In this document: piece after piece, positions 53,742 to 61,759 of the stretch
Position numbering within the stretch: the stretch's first letter is position 1
Layout: every line of letters begins with the position of its first letter
Assembly (NCBI GenBank): GCA_002381765.1
Contig: DFXX01000044.1
Span: forward strand, 1-64,000
DNA: 64,000 nucleotides
Direction of reading: 5' to 3'
From: Bacteriovoracaceae bacterium UBA4097
GTDB lineage: Bacteria; Bdellovibrionota; Bacteriovoracia; Bacteriovoracales; Bacteriovoracaceae
The notes under the pieces: model-generated
What the model was told of the DNA's origin: nothing
Database searches by the model: none
What the model saw: only the letters and a program-made list of their open reading frames with translations
Program-made: the position numbers and the translations under genes

Positions 53742-54080
53742 ATGGAATTCAATCTTCTCATTATTTGTAAAAAATCACAGGAAGCTAAGGAATTGCAGCT
53801 CCAGCTGCAAAAGTCAGCAGGTGAAATCTTCTTGGTAAGAGGGGCCGAAGAGGCCATCCCCCTCATTGACTCTGAATCGATTCACACCATCATCTGTGGT
53901 GATGATTCCCTAGACCAGGCCCTTCTTGCCCTTGATAAAACACAATGCCTAATCCCGCTCATTGTTCTCGGTCAAAATTTGGAGAATGCAGGGGAGGATT
54001 ACCAGAAAGTTGTCTATTTAAAATCAACCAGGAGCGAAAACCTTATTAACATCGTCGAAAGTTTCAGAAAACATTTCTGA
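53742..54080 (+). CDS. Small protein resembling a degenerate receiver domain
   Basis: About 112 residues from the ATG at 53742 (MEFNLLIICKKSQEAK). The alternation of hydrophobic strands (NLLIICK, EIFLVRG, HTIICGDDS, IPLIVLGQN, KVVYLKST) and helices resembles a response-regulator receiver, but the acidic pair and phospho-acceptor Asp are not in place (ICGDDS is at about that position). It may be a pseudo-receiver. An earlier in-frame ATG exists at 53697. Gap 53472-53741 has a palindrome TATGGCCCGGGCCATA at 53662-53677 and no other gene. Confidence 0.5.
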   Translation: MEFNLLIICKKSQEAKELQLQLQKSAGEIFLVRGAEEAIPLIDSESIHTIICGDDSLDQALLALDKTQCLIPLIVLGQNLENAGEDYQKVVYLKSTRSENLINIVESFRKHF

Positions 54081-54166
54081 AATACTTCTGTCTGATAAAA
54101 TCTAAAGATCGCTTTCTTCGAGCATTCTTCATTGTTTTAACTTAGTGATGCTATTAATCTGAGCAA

Positions 54167-55063
54167 ATGCAGATTAAAATCGCAGAGCAAGACATATGGC
54201 TTAACTGTAATCATCTCTACTATTTCTACATTATCGCTAGAGAAGGCAGTATTACCAAAGCTTCTAAGATCCTCTCTCTAGGTCTTCCTACCTTAAGTGC
54301 CCAAGTAAAACAGCTAGAGGCCTCTCTGGGTAAGGATCTCTTCTATAGAAAAGGCAATCAGTTAGTTCTTACTGAAACAGGGGAAATTGCTATGAAGTTT
54401 GCCGAAGAGATGTACTCTTTGGCAAAAAATTTAGGTGAAGCTATAGGCCCTCCTACTCTGGCAAAAGAAAAGATTAGGTTAGGCATACAAAGCGGAATCT
54501 CTAAAAGCTTGGCCATTAATACCTTTAAGGCAATTCGCTCTCTGGAGAATATCAATGTTTCCGTTTTTGAGGGACAACTAGAAGAACTCATCAAAAAGCT
54601 TAAGGCGGGTAAAATAAATCTCATCCTGGCCAATGATCTTAAAGAGCTTTTAAACTACTCAGGCCTTGGCACAAAAAGTATTCTAAAGTCCCCAATAATT
54701 GTCTGTGGTCACAAAAAGTATTCGGGTTTAAAAAAAGGATTTCCTCATTCACTAGGACTGGCCCCTTTCATTATGCCTTCATCCTCCAGTAAACTCCGCA
54801 AGGAAATTGATCTCTATTTCAAAAGACATGCAGTTATTGTAGATATTGTAGGCGAAACCAGAGACATGAATATCCAGAAGTCCCTTGCGCTAGATGGAGT
54901 GGGACTTATTTGCGCCCCACTCTCATTCATTGAAGAAAATTTAAACGATGACTTTATTGAAATAGGAAGACCACCCAAAATTCTGCAGGAAACTTATTTA
55001 ATTTATTCAGAAGAATCCGAAGATGACATATTAATCAAAAAACTCATTCATCTTTTAGAATAG
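54167..55063 (+). CDS. LysR-type regulator, NhaR-like, second copy
   Basis: A 298-residue paralogue of the regulator at 23466. It has the same 12-residue extension (MQIKIAEQDIWL) before NCNHLYYFYIIAREGSI, the helix-turn-helix (LGLPTLSAQVKQLEASLG) and the effector domain. Both copies end with (E)IGRPP followed by (T/Q)ET. It converges on a chemoreceptor gene, as its paralogue converges on cheA, so both regulators travel next to chemotaxis genes. Targets unknown. Confidence 0.88.
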   Translation: MQIKIAEQDIWLNCNHLYYFYIIAREGSITKASKILSLGLPTLSAQVKQLEASLGKDLFYRKGNQLVLTETGEIAMKFAEEMYSLAKNLGEAIGPPTLAKEKIRLGIQSGISKSLAINTFKAIRSLENINVSVFEGQLEELIKKLKAGKINLILANDLKELLNYSGLGTKSILKSPIIVCGHKKYSGLKKGFPHSLGLAPFIMPSSSSKLRKEIDLYFKRHAVIVDIVGETRDMNIQKSLALDGVGLICAPLSFIEENLNDDFIEIGRPPKILQETYLIYSEESEDDILIKKLIHLLE

Positions 55064-55087
55064 GTCCTCGAACTCATGCTCGAGGAC
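55064..55087. terminator. Hairpin between LysR and receptor genes
   Basis: GTCCTCGA-N8-TCGAGGAC is a perfect 8-base stem starting right after the LysR stop and ending 14 bases before the convergent receptor's stop. No clear T-run on either side; it could serve both directions weakly. Confidence 0.45.
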
Positions 55088-55101
55088 TCCATAATTAAAG
55101 A

Positions 55102-56850
55102 TTATACATCTTCGAAGCGGACATCGTCTTCAGCAGGAATGGAAGTTACCATGGTCCCCACTGCTCTTTTTAACTGAGGCTTAAATTCTGGTTTACGTGC
55201 CACCTTTTGCTTTAACGGAACGACATTGCTTACTGACTTCTTAATCGGTTTCTCTGCCTTAAAATTCTGAGAAATCGAATTCTCTTCAGTTTGCTTTCCT
55301 TCGCCTTTGATCGTCTTGATTAGAATTCCCACTACTGAGCGTAAAGAGTCGGCCTGAGAGGACAATTCTTCAGCAGCACTTGCAGATTCTTCGGATGTCG
55401 CAGCATTGGTTTGCGTGACCTGATCCAGCTGATTCATGGCCTTGGTAATTTCCTGAACTCCCTGGGCCTGTTCCTGACAAGCAGTGGATATCTCATTGGC
55501 CATTTGAGTCACACTACTCACATTATGAACAATTTCTTCCAGCACTTTCCCACATTCCTTAGCAATTCTACTACCTACTTCTACTTTTGAGCGCCCGGAA
55601 GTAACAAGTCCCCCTACCTTATGTTTTGTATCATTCACAATTCCCTCTACCTTCTGGATGCTACTATCTAGCATGGAAGAGATCTCCATAGCAGCATTAC
55701 CACTCATTTGGGCCAGATTCCCTACTTCTTCAGCTACCACGGCAAAGCCTTTGCCGTGCTCGCCGGCGCGAGCTGCTTCTACCGAAGCATTGAAGGAAAG
55801 AAGCTTCGTTTGAAAAACGATATCATTAATAACTTTAGTTTTTTCTCCGATCTCGGCAATGACTTTCACAATATCTGAAATCTGTTGATTACTGGCATCA
55901 ATCTGCTCCATTATCGTCTGGTTACTGACACTAATATCATCTATGGCCACGATCATCTCTCTTACAACCAGCTTACCTTTTTCAGCACTGTTACTGCTAC
56001 TGGTAGCAAGATCAGAGGTTCGTTGAGCATTTTCAGCATTTTTCTGAACCATTGAGTTCATCTCTTCAATAGAAGAAGCGGTCTCTTCCAGAGAGGCAGC
56101 TTGCTCAGTAGCAGCTTGAGAGAGCTCTTCCGAAGACGAAGCAATCTGCTGGGCAGCACTCGTCACCTGATTAGAATTATCTGTAAGATTGGCAATGATG
56201 CTAGCAATGGTTTTATCCAAAGCTCTCATGATTAAAATGGCAAGACTAATCCCTGAAATAATAGATACAAAGCTAATCATTATCACCATAGTTCTAGCTG
56301 CTGCATATTCCAGATCCGTTCTTTCAGATTCAGTTTTCATTCCATTTTCAAATTCTGAAACTCGAGCATCTATGATTTCTTCTATCTTTAGTCTTATGTC
56401 CCTGCCTTGTGAGGTACTTAAAATAATGGCTTCAGACGTTTTATTTGATAAAACAAGGTCTTTCTCTTTTAAAGTTAGTTCAAACCACTCTATGTAGAAA
56501 GTAATAAAGGCTTTAAGAGTGGTCTTTCCAGCATCAGTCGCTACTTTAAAAAACTCTTCATACACTCCTTTGAGTTCAACATCGCGCTGATTTAAGCGAT
56601 CTAAATGTTGCTTAATATCTTCTGCCGTATTGGATGACAGCATATTCTTTTCATTAATAACTTGAATAAGAAAAAGGGATTTAAGTTTATTAGCGTAACC
56701 AAGCCTGGTTACTGGCCCATTCACTAACCGATTAAGTGATTCATTAATTCCATCCATTTTGGATAAACCCAAAACAGAAATAGCGATACAGGCCACAACA
56801 AATATCCCCAAAATAAAATAAATCTTTCCGTTCAAACTCCATTTACTCAT
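55102..56850 (-). CDS. Methyl-accepting chemotaxis protein, HAMP-less (copy 1)
   Basis: A 582-residue receptor: first membrane helix (IYFILGIFVVACIAISVLGL), a periplasmic four-helix-bundle sensor of about 155 residues, second membrane helix (about 190-210), and a cytoplasmic signalling hairpin with tip VFQTKLLSFNASVEAARAG. Only some 20 residues (ALDKTIASIIANLTDNSN) separate membrane and signalling helices, too few for a HAMP domain. In the tip, Lys replaces the usual Asn of QTNLL. After a basic linker the protein ends in IPAEDDVRFEDV, a tail shared with two sister receptors. Ribosome site AAAGGA. Confidence 0.92.
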   Translation of the reverse strand: MSKWSLNGKIYFILGIFVVACIAISVLGLSKMDGINESLNRLVNGPVTRLGYANKLKSLFLIQVINEKNMLSSNTAEDIKQHLDRLNQRDVELKGVYEEFFKVATDAGKTTLKAFITFYIEWFELTLKEKDLVLSNKTSEAIILSTSQGRDIRLKIEEIIDARVSEFENGMKTESERTDLEYAAARTMVIMISFVSIISGISLAILIMRALDKTIASIIANLTDNSNQVTSAAQQIASSSEELSQAATEQAASLEETASSIEEMNSMVQKNAENAQRTSDLATSSSNSAEKGKLVVREMIVAIDDISVSNQTIMEQIDASNQQISDIVKVIAEIGEKTKVINDIVFQTKLLSFNASVEAARAGEHGKGFAVVAEEVGNLAQMSGNAAMEISSMLDSSIQKVEGIVNDTKHKVGGLVTSGRSKVEVGSRIAKECGKVLEEIVHNVSSVTQMANEISTACQEQAQGVQEITKAMNQLDQVTQTNAATSEESASAAEELSSQADSLRSVVGILIKTIKGEGKQTEENSISQNFKAEKPIKKSVSNVVPLKQKVARKPEFKPQLKRAVGTMVTSIPAEDDVRFEDV

Positions 56851-56868
56851 GGCACATCCTTTTTGTTA

Positions 56869-57354
56869 TTAAGCAACTTTTTTTAGTTCATACACTGGTT
56901 CAAGTAATAATTTGGGATCAAGCCACATGCTAAGCTTGTCTTCCTGCTTTAGGACTCCTACAAGGAAGGCCATCTTCGGTACGATGCCATCTGAGGAATC
57001 GGGCAAAGGCTTAACATTATCTGATTCCACATAAATAACTCTTTGAATGGAATCCACCATCACTCCCAAAAGCCGGTTTTCAAGATCAAAGATAATGACT
57101 CCGTTTTGAGAGGTTGTTTTATCAGGAACAATCCCTAATTTTTTTCTTAGATCAATGACTGTTAGCACATTCCCTCTCAGGTTCATGAGACCGCAAACAT
57201 AGGAAGGGGCCTTAGGAATGGGAGTCATCTCAGGGGGAGTCAGTACTTCTTTCACTTTAAGAAGTTCCACTGCATAGCTTTCTCCACCCAGGTAAAACTC
57301 TAGAAATCGATTAGCGGCCTGGGCTTTTTCCTTATCGTTTTCAAAAAGGCTCAT
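56869..57354 (-). CDS. CheW-like coupling protein
   Basis: From the ATG at 57354 (MSLFENDKEKAQAANRFLEF) the product is about 161 residues, a single CheW domain: LGGESYAVELLKVKEVL, PEMTPIPKAPSYVCGLMNLRG, VLTVIDLRKKLG, and a C-terminal PKMAFLVGVLKQEDKLSMWLD. It links receptors to CheA. It lies between two receptor genes of the same strand and so probably serves this receptor family. Confidence 0.92.
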   Translation of the reverse strand: MSLFENDKEKAQAANRFLEFYLGGESYAVELLKVKEVLTPPEMTPIPKAPSYVCGLMNLRGNVLTVIDLRKKLGIVPDKTTSQNGVIIFDLENRLLGVMVDSIQRVIYVESDNVKPLPDSSDGIVPKMAFLVGVLKQEDKLSMWLDPKLLLEPVYELKKVA

Positions 57355-57582
57355 TCTCAACTCCTGTTTATGATACTGCCTCATCGGGGTTAAAATTCTG
57401 AGACTGAAGATGAGATTAAGAGTTCCTGATTGAAGCTCTGAACTACTTTGGGGTTTGCTTCCAGCTTTTTCGAAGTGAGTCTTCATTAAAAACGAAACCA
57501 AACCTAAAAAAGACTACTTATGAATGGAAGAAGTTATTTGAAAAAAGCGAAGTGTGGACTAGATAATAACGAAGTAATGGTC

Positions 57583-57617
57583 AAAAAAAAAGACCTCTGG
57601 AATAAATACCAGAGGTC
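57583..57617 (-). terminator. Strong terminator after receptor copy 2
   Basis: GACCTCTGG-N8-CCAGAGGTC is a perfect 9-base stem; on the minus strand it is followed by nine T residues. This is a classic intrinsic terminator 15 bases past the stop of the receptor at 57632, so the CheW gene beyond it needs its own promoter. Confidence 0.85.
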
Positions 57618-57631
57618 CGAGTTTTCACTAA

Positions 57632-59386
57632 TTAAACGTCTTCAAAACGAGAATCATCTTCTAAAGGAATTGAAGTCACAAACGATGATCCCGCTGCTTT
57701 CTTTACAGGTGCCTTAAATTCATTCTTACTTGCTTGGGTCCTCAAAGGAATGACATTACTTTGATTTTTAAAAGCAGTCGGTCTTCTCTTAACGGTAACT
57801 TCTTGATCAGAAGTAATGGCCTTCTCTCTATGTTCCCCGCCTTTGACAGTCTTTACTAGGAGCCCCACTACTGAGCGCAATGAATCTGCTTGAGCGGAAA
57901 GCTCCTCTGCCGCACTGGCACTCTCTTCAGAGGTAGCAGCATTGCTTTGAGTGACCTGATCCAGCTGATTCATGGCCTTGGTAATCTCCTGAACCCCTTG
58001 CGCCTGCTCATGACAAGCAGTTGAGATCTCACTTGCCATTTGAGTAACACTTTTCACATTATGAACAATTTCTTCCAGGACCTTTCCACATTCACGAGCA
58101 ATTTTCCCGCCGACATCAACCTTTGTGCGACCGGAAACCACCAGACTGCCTACTTTATGTTTAGTATCATTTACGATGCCTTCTACTTTCTGAATACTGC
58201 TCTCTAACATGGAGGAAATCTCCATGGCAGCATTACCACTCATTTGTGCAAGATTACCGACTTCCTCGGCCACGACAGCAAAGCCTTTACCATGCTCACC
58301 AGCACGGGCCGCCTCCACCGAAGCATTAAAAGAGAGGAGTTTTGTTTGGAAAACAATATCATTGATGACCTTGGTCTTATCCCCAATTTCAGCAATCACT
58401 TTAACAATATCTGAAATTTGTCTGTTACTAGCATCAATCTGCTCCATGATGGTATTGTTACTAGCACTAATATCTTCGATGGCCGAAATCATATCACTTA
58501 CCACCTGTTTTCCTTTCTCCGCACTATTAGTACTACTAGCGGCAAGATCAGATGTTCTTTGAGCATTCTCAGCATTCTTCTGAACCATGGAGTTCATCTC
58601 TTCAATAGAGGAAGCCGTCTCTTCTAAAGACGCCGCTTGTTCAGTCGCGGTTTGCGAGAGCTCTTCTGAGGAAGAGGCAATTTGTTGGGCAGCACTGGTA
58701 ACCTGTGTTGAGTTATCATTGAGACTAGAGATGATACTCAAGATAGACTTATCTAAAGAGCGCAGAATCACGATGGCAAAACCAAGACCTAAAGAGATAG
58801 AAACAATACTTATAAGGCTGACAAGATTTCTTGCTGAAGCGTAATCAATATCACTTTTATGAGACTCCACCGCCATAAGTTTTTCCAGCGCCACGACTCT
58901 CCCATCCAGGATCTCTTCGATCTTCAATCTAATTTCTCGCCCCTCTGTTATACTCATCCTACTGGCTTTTTCTCTCTCGCCTTTTAACACAAGATCTTTC
59001 TCTTTATAGGTGATCTCGAGCCATTTACCATAAAGATCCATAATCAACTCTAGTCTTATTTTACCTTCTGGCGTGGTTACTTTGAGATTCTCTTTATAAA
59101 GTTCTCTAATTTCCTGATCTCTTTGCACCAGCCGCTCAGTTGTTGCTTTCATGGCTTCTGGATCATATAAACTCAAAAGATTCTTTTCATTAACCACTTG
59201 TATCAGAAAGAGTGCCTTGAGTTTATTGGCATATCCTAAACGAACGACTAAACCATCCACAATGCCATCTAAGGCATCATTAATGGAATCCATTTTAGAA
59301 AGACCCACTACAGAGATGGAAACACAGGCAGCGATTAGTATTCCCATGATAAAATAAATTTTAGCATTCAGACTCCACTTACTCAT
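57632..59386 (-). CDS. Methyl-accepting chemotaxis protein, HAMP-less (copy 2)
   Basis: A 584-residue receptor very close in sequence to copy 1 over most of its length, above all in the signalling part (same VFQTKLLSFNASVEAARAG tip). The periplasmic bundle is related but differs (GLVVRLGYANKLKALFLIQV opening). It has the same short junction after the second membrane helix and the tail IPLEDDSRFEDV. The duplication is thus old enough for ligand domains to have diverged. It ends at a strong terminator; gap 59387-59669 upstream contains its promoter region and no gene. Confidence 0.92.
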   Translation of the reverse strand: MSKWSLNAKIYFIMGILIAACVSISVVGLSKMDSINDALDGIVDGLVVRLGYANKLKALFLIQVVNEKNLLSLYDPEAMKATTERLVQRDQEIRELYKENLKVTTPEGKIRLELIMDLYGKWLEITYKEKDLVLKGEREKASRMSITEGREIRLKIEEILDGRVVALEKLMAVESHKSDIDYASARNLVSLISIVSISLGLGFAIVILRSLDKSILSIISSLNDNSTQVTSAAQQIASSSEELSQTATEQAASLEETASSIEEMNSMVQKNAENAQRTSDLAASSTNSAEKGKQVVSDMISAIEDISASNNTIMEQIDASNRQISDIVKVIAEIGDKTKVINDIVFQTKLLSFNASVEAARAGEHGKGFAVVAEEVGNLAQMSGNAAMEISSMLESSIQKVEGIVNDTKHKVGSLVVSGRTKVDVGGKIARECGKVLEEIVHNVKSVTQMASEISTACHEQAQGVQEITKAMNQLDQVTQSNAATSEESASAAEELSAQADSLRSVVGLLVKTVKGGEHREKAITSDQEVTVKRRPTAFKNQSNVIPLRTQASKNEFKAPVKKAAGSSFVTSIPLEDDSRFEDV

Positions 59387-59669
59387 ACAATCCTTTTTAA
59401 TTTTTTAAGCAATAGCGTAATTAAGATTCACTCTATATTCGGACAAAGGGGGAACTTTCTTTTTTAAAAAACCAAAGAATGAATAAAATCAAAATCTTCT
59501 ACACATAAAACCTAAAAGCTCGAATACTTAATCTATTCTTCTTATCATAATGTTTATGATGAACTTTCTTAGTTTAAGAACTTCTTCATATATCTTTTAG
59601 GATGAAGTGCTTCGCGATCTTCTCTAACATGGCTAAGCTTGGCATTGGGATCAAACAAGGAGGATCACA

Positions 59670-59792
59670 ATGGCAAAACAATCGAAGACATCTAAAAGAG
59701 GATTTGCTTCAATGAATCCGGCCAAGCAAAAAGAAATTGCAAGAAAAGGCGGACAGGCCAGTCATGGAGGGGGACGCAAGAAAGGGACTTAA
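59670..59792 (+). CDS. Small KGG-repeat (stress-protein-like) protein
   Basis: A 40-residue basic protein with one KGG motif unit: RGFASMNPAKQKEIARKGGQ, as in GsiB/Con-10-type and other KGG proteins, which are often stress induced and disordered. The start is well supported: AGGAGG lies 4-9 bases before the ATG. It stands alone between two receptor genes on the opposite strand, and is followed by a strong terminator. Too short for many gene finders. Confidence 0.85.
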   Translation: MAKQSKTSKRGFASMNPAKQKEIARKGGQASHGGGRKKGT

Positions 59793-59802
59793 AATTTTAA
59801 TG

Positions 59803-59834
59803 AAGTGGGGCCGAGGCCCCACTTATAATTTTTT
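59803..59834. terminator. Bidirectional terminator between KGG gene and receptor copy 3
   Basis: AAGTGGGGCC-GA-GGCCCCACTT is a perfect 10-base stem with a two-base loop, followed on the plus strand by TATAATTTTTT. On the minus strand a T/A-rich run also follows. It ends both the KGG gene and the convergent receptor gene. Confidence 0.85.
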
Positions 59835-61557
59835 AGACCTCTTTAAAGCGACTATCATTTTCGGCAGGGATATTTCCTGCAAAGACAGAAGTTTTTTTAT
59901 GGTTCTTTTTTGGAATTTCAATTTTTCTTACTCTCTGCTGTTGCAAAGAAATAACATTTTGCATAGAACCTCTGACAGGAGTTGACTCATTTTCATTCTT
60001 TCCTTCACCACCATGAATGGTTGTTTGCAGAATCTTAACGACGGAACGTAAACTATCCGCTTTTGATGATAATTCTTCCGCTGAGCTGGCCGCTTCTTCC
60101 GAGGTCGCGGCATTGGTTTGAGTCACTTGATCTAACTGACTCATGGCCTTGGTGATCTCCTGAACTCCCTGCGCCTGCTCCTGGCAGGCGGTTGAAATCT
60201 CTCCCGCCATTTGGGTTACACTATTCACATTGTGAACAATTTCCTCGAACACTTGACCACACTCTTTAGCGATCTTACCACCTGCCTCAACTTTACTTTT
60301 TCCAACAGTTACTAAACTGCTGACCTTTTGTTTGGTTTCATTAACTATATCCTCAACCTTCTTGATACTATCCTCAAGCATGGATGAAATTTCCATCGCC
60401 GCATTCCCACTCATTTGGGCCAAACTTCCTACTTCCTGGGCCACGACAGCAAATCCTTTACCATGTTCTCCCGCGCGAGCAGCTTCAACCGAAGCATTAA
60501 AGGAAAGAAGTTTGGTTTGGAAGACGATATCATTGATGACCTTGGTCTTCTCTCCTATCTCAGAAATGACATTCACGATTTCTGAAATTTTACGATTACT
60601 ATCATCGATCTGCACCATGATGGTATTATTGCTGGCACTGATATCATCGATGGCGGAGATCATGTCTTTGATGACTTTTTGGCCTTTTTCAGCTGTGATA
60701 CTACTGCTATGGGAGAGATCAGATGTTCTCTGAGCATTCTCGGCATTTTTCTGAACCATTGAATTCATCTCTTCGATGGAAGCCGCTGTCTCTTCCAGGG
60801 ATGCTGCTTGTTCGGTGGCGGCCTGAGAGAGCTCCTCAGAAGAAGAAGCAATCTGTTGAGCCGCACTGGTAACTTCATTGGAGTTATCTGACAGACTCGC
60901 TATCACCTGGCCCATTACCTTTGCTAATGCTCTTAATACAAAATAGGAAAGACCGAGCGAGAGACATATACTGACCGAACTAATAAGCAGTAAAAAACTG
61001 CGAGAGTTTCGGTATAATTCATCTGAATTCTTTACCGTTGTATTCACTAACTCGACATTAACATCCATTATCTCTTTGAGTTTAGCTTCGATGGTTCTTC
61101 TAAGATTTCTGCCTTCTACCTTGGAAAGCTCCTTTGCCTCTGAAAGCTTATTCTGTTGAACAAGAACTTTAACTTTATTATTTAAAGCGAGAAACTCCTT
61201 ATAGGAGGCCATAAATGATTTTAAATTTTCCTGATTTTTAACGATGAGATTAGGAAGAACTTCATTGTAGATTTTCATCACCGTCGCTTCGAGATCATTA
61301 AACCGTGTTACAAACTCCTGCCTCTCTCCTTCGGTGTCTGAATCCAGATAATTTTTTTCACTAATCATTTGTAAAAAATAATTGGCCTGGATATCCATTA
61401 ACATCTTCTGTCTTTTCACTGGCCCACTCGTCATCTTTAGCATGCTCTCATTGAGTGAGCCCAGCTTATCGATGGAGAGGTAGGTTATAGAGGCAGCGGC
61501 CAAGATCATTATCCCTAACAGCAGATAGATCTTCGTATTGAGACTCCAATTTTTCAT
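59833..61557 (-). CDS. Methyl-accepting chemotaxis protein, HAMP-less (copy 3)
   Basis: A 574-residue receptor of the same group as those at 55102 and 57632, the most diverged of the three in its periplasmic part (MLKMTSGPVKRQKMLMDIQA). It has two membrane helices, a short junction without HAMP, the tip VFQTKLLSFNASVEAARAG, and the tail IPAENDSRFKEV. An FNR-like site lies about 100 bases upstream of the start, next to the nrfHA operon, which fits a receptor used in energy or nitrogen-oxide taxis (inference). Confidence 0.92.
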   Translation of the reverse strand: MKNWSLNTKIYLLLGIMILAAASITYLSIDKLGSLNESMLKMTSGPVKRQKMLMDIQANYFLQMISEKNYLDSDTEGERQEFVTRFNDLEATVMKIYNEVLPNLIVKNQENLKSFMASYKEFLALNNKVKVLVQQNKLSEAKELSKVEGRNLRRTIEAKLKEIMDVNVELVNTTVKNSDELYRNSRSFLLLISSVSICLSLGLSYFVLRALAKVMGQVIASLSDNSNEVTSAAQQIASSSEELSQAATEQAASLEETAASIEEMNSMVQKNAENAQRTSDLSHSSSITAEKGQKVIKDMISAIDDISASNNTIMVQIDDSNRKISEIVNVISEIGEKTKVINDIVFQTKLLSFNASVEAARAGEHGKGFAVVAQEVGSLAQMSGNAAMEISSMLEDSIKKVEDIVNETKQKVSSLVTVGKSKVEAGGKIAKECGQVFEEIVHNVNSVTQMAGEISTACQEQAQGVQEITKAMSQLDQVTQTNAATSEEAASSAEELSSKADSLRSVVKILQTTIHGGEGKNENESTPVRGSMQNVISLQQQRVRKIEIPKKNHKKTSVFAGNIPAENDSRFKEV

Positions 61558-61655
61558 AGCCCGTATTCCTTTGTGTTGCTGCTAAATCATTTACAAAGGA
61601 CTTTTCGGTTCGATCTTAAGGTATACTTAAGCTTAAAAATAATAATTTCAATAAC

Positions 61656-61669
61656 ATGATCGAGATCAA
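61656..61669 (-). promoter_or_regulatory. FNR-like site upstream of receptor copy 3
   Basis: On the minus strand: TTGAT-CTCG-ATCAT, nine of ten bases of the FNR/DNR consensus TTGAT-N4-ATCAA. It is about 100 bases upstream of the receptor start and not upstream of nrfHA, whose end faces it. The DNR-like regulator at 5043 is a candidate binder. Confidence 0.45.
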
Positions 61670-61711
61670 GAATTAAGTTGTGTAATATGAGAATGAGAAT
61701 TTTAGCAGGAA

Positions 61712-61747
61712 AACAAACTAACCCTGAAGGCTCAGGGTTAGTTTGTT
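61712..61747 (-). terminator. Terminator of the nrfHA operon
   Basis: AACAAACTAACCCTGA-N4-TCAGGGTTAGTTTGTT is a perfect 16-base stem 12 bases after the nrfA stop on the minus strand; a short T-rich stretch (TTTGTTTTCC) overlaps its far side. Confidence 0.8.
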
Positions 61748-61759
61748 AAAGTTTTTAGG

